A stretch of 64,000 bases of DNA from Castanea sativa (GCF_040712315.1 NC_134018.1:48795335-48859334); one strand, 5' to 3'; positions 23,601 through 35,791 are shown, numbered from the stretch's first letter. The notes: a model not told the origin generated them from the letters alone. Numbers and translations: made by a program.

Positions 23601-25726
23601 GAAAATGTGAGAACAAGCTGTTCCCCAACACTATTGTCTCTATTCACACTTACCGTGATCGGATATATGTTGGTGACATTCAAGAGGTATGGTTTTATTT
23701 CTTTTTCTTATTTATATCTTTGAGTTACATGAAGCACTCACTTATCCCAAAAAAAAAAAATTACATGAAGCACTCGAATAATAGCAATTTATCAGACCTT
23801 TAATGACTGATAGATAGTAAACCATATATCATATATATTCATACCATTGGGTGGTCATTCTAATCACTAGTTGGGTAGGTGGAATCAATCTGTATCCTGG
23901 TCTTTTAATTGCTTGTGGTGTATACTGAAAGTGGGGTGTTGGGAAGTGCTTTCTATAACTGCTTTTGGTGTCTTCTCTGCAGTCGTTCCATTACTGCAAG
24001 TACAGACGGGATGAGAATCAACTGTATATATTTGCTGATGATAGTGTTCCAAGATGGTTGACTGCATCATACCACATAGACTTTGACACCATGGCAGGGG
24101 CAGACAAGTTTGGGAATGTCTATTTTGTGCGATTACCACAGGATGTTTCAGATGAGATAGAAGAAGATCCAACTGGTGGGAAGATAAAATGGGAGCAGGG
24201 GAAGTTGAATGGAGCTCCAAACAAGGTAGAGGAGATAGTGCAGTTTCATGTCGGTGATGTTGTCACCTGCTTGCAGAAGGCATCTCTAATTCCAGGAGGT
24301 GGAGAGTGCCTCATATATGGCACAGTGATGGGGAGCTTGGGGGCATTGCTAGCATTCACATCCCGTGATGATGTTGACTTCTTTTCTCACTTGGAGATGC
24401 ATCTGAGGCAGGATAATCCTCCATTGTGTGGAAGAGATCACATGGCTTATAGATCTGCATATTTTCCGGTTAAGGTAATATGCCTTTTTTATTCTTTTTT
24501 GTTATATTACTTGTTGTCCATATAACCACCATACGTGCAGGATAATCCTATTTTAACTGCTATTTTGTTCTTCAATGATATTTTGCAATTTAGTAAAGAT
24601 GTTTGAGATTCTTGTATTTCTTTACATTAGGTGTTTATAATAGGTCTGCTGTTTCTCATATAGGGCATGTGCTGTTGATATCCTGCATATTTTGATCTCT
24701 TCTGTGGAGAAAATTAGAGTCATTATATGGGCAAGGAAAAGATTCCACTAATAGGGTGGCTTTTGGAATGAGTCAAGTTATTATCTCACATACATGTGTA
24801 CATATGTACAAATATAAATTTTCTTTGGAGGTGACCTGTGGATTTCAAAGGACAATTGAATTATTTCTCATCAATTTAATGTTACTGCCAAAACATTATT
24901 GTTACTGTTTGTTGCTACTACAGTTTAAGAAAGGCTTGTATATGAACTGTGACCATAGCCTTAGGATATTTACAATTACTACTATTGATGATGTTGTTGT
25001 TGTTACTACAGTTTAAGACAGATCTGTGTATGAGCTATTGACCATTGCCTTAAAATTATTTATAATTACTATTATTGATGCTGGTCCTACTCATAATAAT
25101 ATTAGAACATAGTTTCTTATCCAAAATGTTAGCAGTGTTTGGTGATCATGTTTAACTTCCAGTTATTAATTGGATCAATTTTGACCGTTCCAGGTTGCTT
25201 CCTTTCATATATATACACCCTCTTTCCCCTATTGTTAGGCTTGCTTAGACAATCTAACTTTTTAAGGGAACATCATTTAAAACATTGTCTTTTACATACC
25301 TATAAAAAAAAAATGTCTTTTACATTTAAAAAAATAAGTACATGTTCCAAAACTACCATTCCTAATTTATACTTTAGCAAAAGAGAGGTACTGACTTTTT
25401 AATTAAAGTAAATGGTATGTTTGAAAATTTATAAGTTGACTTTTCAAACGGGACTTCATTTTTGAACAACCCAGAATGGAATAGAGGGCTAACAATTTGT
25501 AACTGAGCGAGTATGTATATTTGGTTCCATTACTTATGACCTTAACTTTGTGAAACAATGCTGGAAGTACTGAATTGTTAATTGGCAGGATGTGATCGAT
25601 GGGGATCTATGTGAGCAGTTCCCTACACTGCCTCTGGATTTGCAGAGAAAAATTGCAGATGAATTAGACAGAACTCCAGGAGAGATATTGAAGAAACTTG
25701 AAGAAGTTCGAAATAAGATCATTTGA
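20672..25726 (+). CDS. SF3B3: Splicing factor 3B subunit 3 (SF3b130/SAP130)
   Basis: Encodes the large beta-propeller scaffold of the SF3b complex of U2 snRNP, which acts in the nucleus in branch-site recognition. Coding exons are 20672-23686, 23983-24474 and 25589-25726, all joined in phase 0. The junctions are CAAGAG/gtatgg, ctgcag/TCG, TTAAG/gtaata and ggcag/GAT. The product is 1214 aa, the length of the Arabidopsis protein. It starts MYLYSLTLQRATGIVCAING, includes FGAIRSLAQFRLTGSQKDYI, and ends EEVRNKII. The N-terminal MMS1/CPSF-A-like propeller region occupies roughly residues 75-600 and the C-terminal CPSF-A domain roughly 850-1180. A plant-variable Gly/Asn/Asp/Glu-rich loop lies near 815-850 (NGGDDEDKDDPLSDENYGYP). 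No frameshift or stop is seen. The first exon alone holds 1005 codons. Both introns contain A-tailed micro-insertions. I consider it an intact gene. Confidence 0.97.
23740..23760 (+). mobile_element. A-tailed micro-insertion in SF3B3 intron 1
   Basis: The 21-nt insert ACTTATCCC plus A12 is flanked by perfect 15-bp copies of TTACATGAAGCACTC (23725-23739 and 23761-23775). This looks like a retroposition footprint consisting of little more than a SINE/LINE 3' tail. Confidence 0.75.
25298..25313 (+). mobile_element. A-tailed micro-insertion in SF3B3 intron 2
   Basis: A 16-nt insert ACCTAT plus A10 is flanked by perfect 12-bp copies of TGTCTTTTACAT (25286-25297 and 25314-25325). Confidence 0.72.
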
Positions 25727-26700
25727 AGAAAAAACAACTTAAAGGTGCCTTTTTCCCCTTCATTTTATTTATTTATCAATATAGCTTTCTTTCTTCTTCT
25801 TTTTTATATAAATAATTAGACATTGGTGAACCCAGCAAATTGGTCCTGACATTGTGTCAAAACAGTGCAGCTTTTGGGGCACAATTTTGCTGGGTTCTTT
25901 AAATTTTGCACTGTGTTATCTTTTGCTGGTTATGGTGTGATATGTTATAGGTTTATATACCGTTATGCACTAATGGAGTAGAAATTTAGGAAAAGCTTTG
26001 ATGGGGTTAATCCCAAGGTTTTAGATTCAGTCTACTTTAGGCAGAATTTCCGTGCTGGTTTCAATTCATGATGGAAGAAAGAAAGAAAGAAGAAGAATTA
26101 TGGAAGCATATGTAATCAAACCTTAGTGTTCACACTTCTCTCCTAGGCAAGAAGGCAATGACATTTTATAAGAAGATTTTTAGGCTGCTGGCTATCTTCT
26201 CATTCCAACTCTGAAAAAATTGACAGATTATATGAGCTTATACGTGCTGCTTGGACTACAAGTCTAACAGAATTATGACTCTTGGTGTAGAACGAAATTA
26301 AATTTAATAAATATAGATGGTAAACAAACTGCAGAGTGCAGACCACTGAAAACTGAATAAAACCTAATAACAGTACCAAGAGTCAGACTACTGCGACCAA
26401 GTTAGGGTTTTAAGAATGGCCAAATCCTACCCATAATTTGTTTGTACTTTGTATATGCAGGCCACTGTTCTAGATATTGATCTACGTAGATTAGCTGTTG
26501 TAATTGCACTGAGGAGGCAGTAGATGCTAGGCAAAGGAATGTTGTCTGATTCTTAAACAAGACACGGAGACGCAATCACCTAATGTTGGGAAAAGCCAAG
26601 CATATTGGAAATCCCAGACAGCCTTTCTTGTTGTATTTGGTTATAATTTATCGTTGTTTTGTACCTATCAAAAAAAAAAAAAATCGTTGACTTTGTTCTT
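25727..26700 (+). other. SF3B3 3' UTR, probably with an intron, and downstream flank
   Basis: After the stop, 'aacttaaag/gtgcc' could be a donor and 'tatatgcag/gccactg' (about 26460) an acceptor, giving a roughly 0.7-kb 3'-UTR intron. This is inference only. A possible micro-insertion ('tgtacctatc' plus A-run, about 26657-26681) between short ATCGTTG repeats lies near the likely transcript end. No coding potential follows until MAGL. Confidence 0.35.
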
Positions 26701-27262
26701 TTCATGGATTGTATGTTAAAGTTACTGGTATTCTTGCCTGGTCAATGTGTGTAAGGCCTGCTCAGCGCTTAGATATATTCTGAACTTATATTTGTCACTA
26801 ATCGGAGTTGTAAAAACTAACATAAACCTGCAGGATCGCATAATGTGAGAATACTGTCCGACCTAGTTTGGAATTTGAACAATGAGACACTGCTGTAGTT
26901 AGAAACAATCAACATTCATACACTGTTTCTTTTGTCTCTGAGCATGCAATTTTAACGCTATTCAGCTAGCAATTTATGGTGATCTAGAAGAATGGGTAGT
27001 ATGCAATCTTTGTCTGTAATGTGTTTTCAGTTTCAGAGATTAAAAACTTTTGCAACTTGTTGAGGTGGCAAGTTGTGATTGGTGCACGTGCAACATCACT
27101 TACATGGAGCATTGTTTCTATTATACACCAATTGTAACATATCTCCTCAACCATTGTAAAATAGATATGTTTTGTAACTAGCATTATAGTTTAAGTTTAA
27201 ATTGTTGTGGGAATCGATTAAAATGCAGTCTGATGCCTGATGAGTTTATAAAAGTTATGTTT

Positions 27263-27363
27263 TTTTGCCAAGAGCTTTGTAGCTCAACTCAATTGGAATC
27301 TCTTGGTGTTTTTAACAAAAATATTAAGGGTTCAAATCCACCCTCTCCCAACTGAATTATCAC
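27263..27363 (+). mobile_element. tRNA-derived SINE-like fragment
   Basis: 'tagctcaactcaattgg' resembles a Pol III A box and 'gggttcaaatcc' a B box. Imperfect flanking repeats tataaaagttatgttt (27247-27262) and tataaaagctatgctt (27364-27379) look like aged target-site duplications. Confidence 0.5.
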
Positions 27364-27658
27364 TATAAAAGCTATGCTTTATTTTCCTTTTCCTCCATTT
27401 TTGTTTTCCCTTTGGCTGGTGTGTTTAGAGCCCCCATTCTTTAAATATTTGGTGAAATCATTCACAAACCTTTTTTCGGGGCTAAATTAGTTGAAACCTT
27501 TAGATTATAATAACGTCTATATCTCCTTATCATAATTAATAAATAGTACATTAAGCAAAATGTCAATGTAGCTGTAGGTATGGATGTGGTTGTAGTTGTA
27601 GGCATGGTTGTCAAAAGAGTGCACGTGTTTGATTCCAACTTATTTATTTATTCTACTT

Positions 27659-27980
27659 TTGGTAAATTACACGATCTTCCTTAAGATTTGGAGGAAAACG
27701 ACACTCACTTCTCTTGAAGTTTGAGCAAAATTAACACAATAGTCCTTTTGTTAATAATATTACCATATATTCAAAATTTTGAAAAGATTCTCGAAATCAA
27801 ACCCTAGCCACAATTTGGTGACATGTAACAATATTTAACCAAAAGAAAGCCTTCAATAATCATGGCTATGTTTTGATTAAAGGGATCTCTTTAAAATTTA
27901 GAGTATTTTGTTACAATTATTAATAGGAGAATTATTGTATTGATTTCTTTAAACCTTAAAGAGATGGAGTATAATTTATC
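27659..27980. mobile_element. Possible Mutator-type MITE, aged
   Basis: GGTAAATTACACGATCTTCC at the left and the complement of GTATAATTTATC at the right begin imperfect inverted repeats (also taacacaatagtccttttgt against ggagaattattgtattga). No clean TSD is seen; a ~60-bp direct repeat ('cttaagatttggggttgag') follows immediately. Confidence 0.35.
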
Positions 27981-28404
27981 TTAAGATTTAGGGTTGAGTG
28001 TTATTCCCCGAACCTCAAGAGGGGTTTGTGTATCTTAAGATTTGGGGTTGAGTTTTATTCTTCCAAACCACAAAAATGAGAGTAGGTGCAAAACAAAGAT
28101 CAAAATGCAAAATTATAATTTTCAATAAGAAACAAATATGTAATAGAAATAGTAATGAATTTCCAAGGTCTAGCCTTTCTTTTTTAGATACAATAGTATC
28201 TGTATTTCAAACCTGGGGCCACACTTATTAACAAGCTCTCTTTTACACATGAATTGAGCTATAAATAAATTTAATATTCAATTCACCCTCTTTATAGTAG
28301 CAAAAGCAGGCATAAATTTTTCCTTGCTCTTGCCTAATTAATTTCCATCCACCCCCAAATTTTGGCCGCTAAAACAGTAGTGCTATTGTTTTTCAGGCAC
28401 ATTG

Positions 28405-31400
28405 TTAGTCTTTGAGCGATCGGTCATTTTCATGCTTATGCTCCCTCTCCAACCTCGAGTTTCCTAAGGTGGATCTCTTCTCTAACCAGCTGATAATGTC
28501 TGCATACACTATGTCCAAGTTTTGTTGTGGTTCTCCATAGAGTAGACCATGCCACATTTCTGGATACATTTTGATGGTCTTGTCTGTGCTTGAAGCCACC
28601 TCATGAAGCTGTTGGCTAACAGCTTTGTCAGTCACTCTATCCTCTTCACCATGCAGAACTAAAAATGGTAATGAAACCTAACAAAGGTCAAAGAAAAACT
28701 CATGTTAACTCATGCTCTTGTCCAATTGCTTCCATATAGTAGAAAAGTTCTTCAAAGTTCTTTCTTTTTTCTTCTTTTTTTATAACAAAATGTACAATGT
28801 CTTACAGAGTCGACAATTGTTAGAGGTATTAGGTTTTTGCGCATAGGTTCAATAGGCTCAATTATATTTCTCAACTCGTGTATGTCTAACTCTACCTCCT
28901 AATCTCTATATATACCTTTCTTAGGATTCATTGTAACCGAAGAATTGATGTTATAGACAATGATCATCTTATGCTGGAATACTTCCTACTAGATTATAGA
29001 ATAGAACAGAAAATAATAATTAAAAAAAAAAGACTTTGTAGGTCCAAAAATAGAAATGTGAACTAACCTCTTGAAGTCTCTTCTCGATGTCTGTACTAAT
29101 CCTGAGAAGTTCATATCCGGTTCTCAAGCGAGTCTTCCCTTTATAGCAATATGGGTTGGCTCTTACCTATTAAAATGTTATCATTAACACTCAGTTTCAC
29201 ACTGGCACAGTAAAGTTGCAAATTTATTCAGCTATTTGTTACTAAATATAAACTATTTCTATTTTTTTCCCTATTATTATTTATAGGAAATAAAAACAAA
29301 AGCAGGAGATATATACCTGTTTTCTTATCTCGGGCTCTTTAAAGGCAAGATCAATTATATCTTGTCCTGGAATTATTTTCCATGTTGGAATAATTGTGGA
29401 TAGCCTTGTCAAGATAGAGATGACTATTGGACTAGGCTTCATGTCATCAGCAATCTGTGCAAAATATAAAAATTGAAAACAAATTAAATATAAAATAAAG
29501 TCATATTTAAATGGTCATTATCTTTATGTAGTTGTCAAGATTGAATCTAGAGGCTAACTAATCTTATATGCTTTTTGATTTTCCCAAATAATTAATTGTT
29601 GGAAAAATTCAAACCATGAGTTGGATCCAGATTTTTCTATTCGCACATTCAACATATTATCATTTGTCATATATAGTGTCTACCACTACTACTTTTAAAT
29701 TGATTTGGTCAACTAATACCGTTTTAAAACATGAATTTTCTAGTCCTTAATACTTGGTGATCATGGAGACTTAATGCCATGTTATTTCGTTATAGAAGTG
29801 TCACCCAAGAAATCACGACACGAGCTCTCCCAAAGTCGTCTTGGCTTCTCTTTTATTTTATGTTATCAAAAGTACTTTTTGAAAGTTCTACTTCTTTTAA
29901 TGGTCTAAAACAATTGTATTCTATTTTTGACTAATTACACACGGATTTATTGTCTAAGACTAAGGTGTGGTTTGGATACAGATTATTGTTGCTACGTTTT
30001 GCAGATTTTGAGTTTTGTCGTTCTTTTTTTTTTTTTTTTCAACGTGTATGAACAGTAACCGGTACTGTTTATGCACGTTATTTCACTTTGCGGGAGACCA
30101 ATTTTACTGTTCACGTACTGTAGTTACACTGTTCACGCACTGTTTATGGGACCCACAAGCACTCTATTCAAAAAAAAATTAAAAATAGGTTCACAGCACT
30201 ATTCACACATTTAAAAATTATTTTACTACCGTATTTTTAATTTTCAGCAATAAACTCTATTCAAACGTACTCTATAAAACTATGGCTATGGTCCCTATAA
30301 AAAGTTGTTCTAGCTAGTTATGTGTCACCAACCGTGTACGCAAAAAAATTATGAAAAATATGAAAAACGCTCTCTTATAACAGTTAATTTTTTGACAAAA
30401 TTACATAAAGATTACAGGTCACATCCAATGAATACTGTATAAGGACAAATGAAGAAAGAAAATATATAACCTGTACAAGCTACAAAGTAGTTTGCAACAG
30501 GACCGTATACATACTTTTCTCAACACACTCCAAAACTAGCGGGACAAGATTGAACCCCACAAGAAAAAAAAAAAGAATAATGGAAGTTCATACCTTGCAC
30601 ATAGGGGCAACCAGGACTGCACCATCCCAGTAATCAGGCTTTTTCCTGTGTAATAGCAGACACATTGCACCTCCCATGGACTCACCCAACAAATATCTCA
30701 TCTTCCCTTTGTTTTCTTTCTTCTCTGTATATCACCCACACACAAAAAAAAAAGAGGCTAATTAGAATCACAATATTGAACTTTTTTTTTTCCATCAAAC
30801 CAGAAAAAGACAAAAACTAAGACTTTATTGCTGAATTATAATTGAAATTCTCCAAAATTTCTAAGTTAGTTTTCAAGGTGATAAGAACTGAGTAAATTCT
30901 AACCATTTAATAGAATTCGACCCTAGAAACTTTATCAATGGTTTAAAACATGGTATCAGGGTGGCAGCTCTTAAATTTAATCACTTTTTTTTTCACCTTA
31001 CAATCATACGTGTTGAGTCTTATCTATAACTCATCCATTAAAAGGGAGTTGGAGCCCGCACGTGGAGGATGCGAAGGAAGTGTTAGAAGGAAGAATTATA
31101 TTAAGCTTTTGAAAAAAGCAGTTATTTAACACCCAAACACATACGTTTTGAAACTTTGTGATCTATATGCTTTTTTTTTTTAGGTTCAAAGAGACAGAGA
31201 GTAAAATCTGACCACATATGGTTGTAAAATGATCAGAGCAATCATCCACAACATTGTTAAATCTCATAACTAAGCCCTGCAGTCCTGCTGATTTCCCATG
31301 GCCTTCATAATCTATCCCATAAACTGCAAAACCCGCTTTCACCAGCCGGGTTGCCGTACCTAATCCAATCACCAAAATGATATTAGAATACTTTTTATTT

Positions 31401-31636
31401 GCTGTTCTATATATTTGGTTTTCCATATAAAATTAATGAACAAACAAACCAACAAACAAAAAAACTCACTGTTCATGGTGATGCTGCACTCCATAGCATA
31501 TCCGTGGCATAAGAAAATCAAGGCTTTTGGTTCTTGATTTTCTGGAATCCATTTACACGTGAAAAGCTTCAATCCACGGGAATTCACTATGTAGTCCTGC
31601 AAAATTATGAAACAAACAATCAACAATGAATTCAAT

Positions 31637-31667
<31 letters not shown>

Positions 31668-31825
31668 ATATGATAGTAGAATTTATAATATTAGAAACCA
31701 GGCTTACCTCTTCATATTTAACACCTCCTAAGTCAGGTGCTTGTGCCTGCAAACGTTAAAAGAAAGAGAAGAACATTAATATCAAAACCCTTTGTGTGCA
31801 TGAGAGAAAAAATAGATAGTGTATG

Positions 31826-31862
<37 letters not shown>

Positions 31863-31863
31863 T
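28405..31863 (-). CDS. MAGL: Monoacylglycerol lipase-type alpha/beta hydrolase
   Basis: Probable cytosolic or membrane-associated serine esterase that releases fatty acid from monoacylglycerols or lyso-lipids; the exact substrate is unknown. Minus-strand coding exons are 31863-31861, 31746-31708, 31596-31470, 31359-31213, 30724-30594, 29454-29317, 29166-29068 and 28677-28405, totalling 957 nt and 318 aa. The nucleophile motif GESMGG puts Ser at about residue 121. HGEEDRVTD puts Asp at about 241 and MWHGL puts His at about 271, close to the human MGLL triad spacing. The oxyanion HG motif (LCHGYAMEC) is at about 45. The order DYEGHGKSAG, VDDCSDHF, ILVAPMCK-like, then IADDMKPSP matches the plant MAGL subgroup of Arabidopsis At3g62860. 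All internal junctions are GT-AG and in phase. The start is the weakest part: exon 1 would contribute only ATG before donor gtttct. A TATA box about 130 bp upstream agrees with it. Confidence 0.92.
29964..30284. mobile_element. MITE inside a MAGL intron
   Basis: Lies in the 1.1-kb intron between exons ending 30594 and starting 29454. The ends 'ggtgtggtttggata' and (other strand) 'gagtacgtttgaatag', plus internal 'gttcatgggaccca'-like and 'acatttaaaaattatttt' blocks, match the family of the element at 57486-57828. The TSD is not clean. Confidence 0.5.
31634..31666 (+). repeat. (CA)n/(TA)n compound microsatellite in MAGL intron
   Basis: An 'acacacacacacac' run followed by 'atatatatatat', located in the intron between the second and third coding exons. 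Confidence 0.8.
31820..31860 (-). repeat. (CT)n tract at the 5' end of MAGL intron 1
   Basis: On the gene strand the intron begins gtttctctctct..., so the repeat starts within four bases of the splice donor. Confidence 0.85.
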
Positions 31864-31989
31864 GAAGAAATAGGCTTCTGAGTTCTGAAACTTTAATAAG
31901 AAGAAAAAGAAGGAAGAGCAAATAAGGTTTTTTTGGTTTTGGTTTTTTTGGGACTTTTTGAGTTTACCAAAAATATGAAGGAAGAGACA

Positions 31990-31999
31990 CTATTTATAA
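31990..31999 (-). promoter_or_regulatory. Probable TATA box of MAGL
   Basis: On the minus strand TTATAAATAG lies about 130 bp upstream of the proposed ATG, implying a transcription start near 31960-31970 and a 5' UTR of about 100 nt. Confidence 0.6.
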
Positions 32000-32324
32000 C
32001 AAAAGAGTAAAGAGATACAGTAAAAAGCATTAATTTTTTAGTACTAAGAATTTTTGGTATCAGAGAAACGTGGGGAGAGCTTTTGAAAGTTGAAGGCGTG
32101 TTTTAAATACAAACAAATCAGTGAATCACAATAGAAGATGATGAATTATTATTATATATATCCAATGCTATACCCGTCTCTTTAGGCTACGTTGCCAGTG
32201 GTGTACCTCATCTACAATGCTATATCCCTTATAAAGTGCCGTTCACACCCAAAAGACCCTAATTTTAGACTTCTTTTTTTTTTTTTTATTGGACCCTAAT
32301 GATTTTTTTTTTTTTGGTTGATAG

Positions 32325-32530
32325 AGACTCTAATTTAGTCCATAACTTTTCAATTGTATTAATTTGGTCCTTAACATACAAAATTAGTTTTAACTGTTAG
32401 TTACGTCAGCAATTTTCATCCAAGAAATAATGACAGAGACTAAATTAATACGACACTAAAAGATTAAGAATTAGATTAAAAATAATGTAAAAAAACGTAA
32501 AGATATGAACTAAATACATATTTTACCATT
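32325..32530. mobile_element. Truncated Mutator-type MITE of the 496-1984 family
   Basis: 'ctaatttagtccataacttt', 'gtcagcaattttcatccaag' and 'gaactaaatacatattttac' match the subterminal sequences of the element at 496-1984 in inverted arrangement. The left terminus is missing or altered by a T-rich insertion, and no TSD is visible. Confidence 0.5.
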
Positions 32531-32683
32531 GATAGAATTGTTAGCTCCAAAATTTTATTATATATATAGTAGTGTATAATATATTAAAAATGGAAAGACT
32601 AATGATAGTTTTTTAACTTTTTATAGGTTAAACGCAAAGAAGATGAGAGAAATCCAAGCCTACAAATTTTTTGCCCAACTTTT

Positions 32684-32699
32684 TTTTTTTTTTAGGAAG
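32684..32699 (-). mobile_element. A-tailed micro-insertion (minus orientation)
   Basis: The insert, on the minus strand CTTCCTA plus A-run, is flanked by TTTTGCCCAACTTTTT (about 32668-32683) and TTTTGCCTAACTTTTT (32700-32715), 15 of 16 identical. Confidence 0.6.
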
Positions 32700-32857
32700 T
32701 TTTGCCTAACTTTTTGAGGGTTCAGATAGGTTGTTAATAATCTGTCAAAAAAAAAAAGAAGTTATGAATCTTATCCGGTCTATTGCTTTGGCATGCTGTT
32801 GCTGACCAGCAGTTTTGGATTGTAAGTTGCTACGTACTCGATCGTTGACTTTTCTGC

Positions 32858-32861
<4 letters not shown>

Positions 32862-32892
<31 letters not shown>
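32862..32892 (+). repeat. (TA)n microsatellite
   Basis: About 15 TA units; no associated gene. Confidence 0.9.
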
Positions 32893-32895
<3 letters not shown>

Positions 32896-33003
32896 GTATG
32901 GGTTCAAGTTATATTTGGTGTAACTCTAAATAATGTTACATTATTCAATAATTTGTTAATAAATTTATATTTTGAAAATGTCACTATCAGATTACATGCT
33001 CTG

Positions 33004-33632
33004 CAGGGATGGAGCCAGAACTTTGAGTTAAGAGGCAGTTTTATTATTGGCTGTGTGCAGCGATTTCAACCTTTAATTCTGATATTACTTAGCTATTGAG
33101 ATTTTTTTTTTTTTTTTTTGGTAAGAACAAAATTATTTTTGTTTATAATTTTTTAAAGGGCAAGGTTGCTTATTTTATATAAAATTGGTTAATTGAGCTT
33201 AATTTTTTATATTTTTAGATTTACCATTTGTAATTTTTGTTGTTGATCTATTTCTTTTGGGCTTGTATATTCTGTTTTAAATTTATAAATTTTTTTTATA
33301 GTCACTAAAATGAGGAAAATACTAGCGCTACAAACTTTTTTATAAACTATTGATGTGATAAATGGTTACTAGTAGGTAACAAAAATGAATGTGAGTGGTA
33401 GGTCCATGTGCGAACCAATAAGAATTTGCTACCAAAACAATTTGTAAAAAAGTTGTAAAAAAGTTTGTAAGTATATCATTACTCTTAAAAGAATCAATGA
33501 TATTATTTTAGGGAAAAAATGTAATTTTTTTAAAACAAAATTGCTAAAATTAGTACACATATATATAATAATATATTTTTAAAAAAATTGGGGAGGCATT
33601 GCCCCCCTAGTCCAAAGGTAGCTACGTCCCTG
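33004..33632. mobile_element. hAT-type non-autonomous element
   Basis: Left end CAGGGATGGAGCCAG and right end (other strand) CAGGGACGTAGCTACC. Flanking 8-mers ATGCTCTG (32996-33003) and ATGTTCTA (33633-33640) agree at 6 of 8 positions, consistent with an aged 8-bp TSD. 'ggcattgcccccctag' near the right end is typical of this family. It contains a nested MITE-like segment (about 33310-33480). Confidence 0.65.
33310..33480. mobile_element. MITE-like inverted repeat nested in the hAT element
   Basis: 'gaaaatactagcgctacaaa' plus 'cttttttataaac' faces 'gtaaaaaagtttgtaagtat' about 130 bp away. A related sequence is seen near 35143-35300 ('aatgctagagatacaaacta'). Confidence 0.45.
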
Positions 33633-33970
33633 ATGTTCTATATATTCTAAACATGCATGCCAATTTTCACATACTATTAATTACTTTTATTTGATTTTTG
33701 TCAATAATTCACTTTGCCAACGTGGACTTGGTGCTCTATTTGGTAACGCCAGAAAATGTGTTCCAAGTGAAAATTGGAAAAATTATTATGCAATTGTAGA
33801 ATACAGTGAATATGATATGATACTCCATTGTTATTATGTTATGAGTGATGATAGGGTTACTAGAAGTTTTCCTACGTACTATTTACAAATTTATGTGTTA
33901 TCGATTCTAAAAAAAAATTAAGAAAATATTGTTTTTTATTTAAATATTAAATTTGATAATTATGGTAATT

Positions 33971-33982
33971 GTTTCTAAAGAA
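33971..33982 (+). mobile_element. Micro-insertion with 15-bp duplication
   Basis: The 12-nt insert GTTTCTAAAGAA sits between perfect 15-bp copies of ATAATTATGGTAATT (33956-33970 and 33983-33997). Confidence 0.6.
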
Positions 33983-34110
33983 ATAATTATGGTAATTATT
34001 AAGAAGATAGGTTTAAGTGACACATTTTTCATATTGTTGGTTGAAAAATCACAAACTATCTTAAATTTGACACCTCAACAATAAACACCTCATTGATGTA
34101 AAATAAAGAT

Positions 34111-34504
34111 GGGTAAATTGCAAATTACACTCCTAAAGTTTGGAAGTGAATAGATTTTACACCCTGAAGTTTCAGAATTTGGATTTAATCCCCTGAAGTT
34201 AGTGATGTTTGGATTTTACATCATGACATTTGAAAACTTGGATTTACCCCTTATATTTTGGGAGTGTTTAGATTTTACTCCTTAAAGTTTTGGAGTGTTT
34301 GAATTTTACCTCCTAAAGTTTTAGAAATTTAGGGGTGTAAAATTCAAATAACCCTGAACTTTAGGGGTAAAATCCAAGTTCTAAAACGTCAGGGTGTAAA
34401 ATCCAAACACCCCAAACTTCAGGAGGTAAAATCTAAATTTTGAAACTTTAAAGTGTAAAATCCATTCATTCCCAAACTTTAGGGATGCAATTTGCAATTT
34501 ACCC
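34111..34504. mobile_element. Mutator-type foldback MITE (394 bp)
   Basis: The ends GGGTAAATTGCAAATTACAC and (other strand) GGGTAAATTGCAAATTGCAT are flanked by a perfect 9-bp duplication AATAAAGAT (34102-34110 and 34505-34513). The whole body is a near-palindrome. Each half is a tandem series of ~36-bp units with 'ttggattttac' and 'cctgaagttt' variants. Confidence 0.85.
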
Positions 34505-35791
34505 AATAAAGATTTCCAAAAGAAATTTTCTGGATCGATGAAGAAAATGATGAATCCAGTAAAAAAAAAATCCTTCTTTCATAACATGACTACTTTCTCA
34601 AATAAAACTGATGTCCCTTCATCGTTTAGCAACAAATTCAATGTTGGTTTTGGATTTTTGGTACATATATATTCATAGCATCTAAAAAAAATGGTGACTC
34701 AATCACCATGCTGTGCTCTCATCCATATCCAGTAGTTTCTAAAGCTAAAAACTATTGCATAAGTTAAAGAATCCTTAATGATTTGGAGCTGGGAAGTTGT
34801 ATCTTCTCCAGAATTTCTGCTGGAAAAGGTGTAACGCCTTGAACAATATCACTTTTGGATCTAATTTCTTTGCCTGATGTACCATCTTATTGGTCGAAGA
34901 AAAACTTTTGTTATGAAAAATCTTTTGTTTTAACTTTCAAAGAGGGAAAGAGCTTTGGGAATACAAAATTTTAACCAATGAGGTGTTTGTTGCTAAGGTG
35001 TCAAATTTAAGAAGGTTTGTGATTTTTCAACCGTTAATATTTAATAGACATTTATTATGATTATGTTTATATATAGAATTGTCTATTATATCATTTAAAG
35101 AAATAATATGTAATAAGATTTTTTTTTTTTTTTGGAATAATGCTAGAGATACAAACTATTGTATAAAAAAAAATTCAAACTATTGATGTAGTGAGTGATT
35201 ATTGATAAATGAAAAAATGATATTAATGACGAGTCTAAATGAAAACAAATAAGAGATTGACCACATGAACATTTTATAAAAATATTGTAAAATCATGAGA
35301 GTTTGGATATATATTTTTATAATAATGACTTGTAAATTATGAGACACAAAATCTTATACGGCAAGATATCATAAAATCAAGCAAAAGTAAAACAACTTCA
35401 ATTTTATATAGATACCTAATCAATAACCAATGTTTAATAAAATATGGTTTTATCTTTAAAAAATGTTTTTATCTCTCTTGTATTTTGTATATAATTAAAT
35501 ATGAATAAAATAATTATGATAGTTATTTATGGACATTTATTATGATTTTGTTTTTATATGAAACTATTAAATATAAACTTACGGTAATCATCAATGGGTA
35601 TTTATTATATATGATTATGGTTTTATTTAGTACTATTAAATACATAATTATGGTAATCATTAATAGGTTTTTATTTTGATTGGATTTGTATATAGAACTG
35701 TCTATTCTATTATTTAAACTAGTATGTAAACTCCTGCATATGCATAGGCACAATTAAAAACAATCACAGTTATATAATTTAAATTATACAT

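Noticed and set aside
31369..31752. Single 127-codon minus frame as an intact MAGL exon
   Set aside because: It reads through an intron and begins with TTG; alignment with the family and splice signals show two exons (31746-31708 and 31596-31470).
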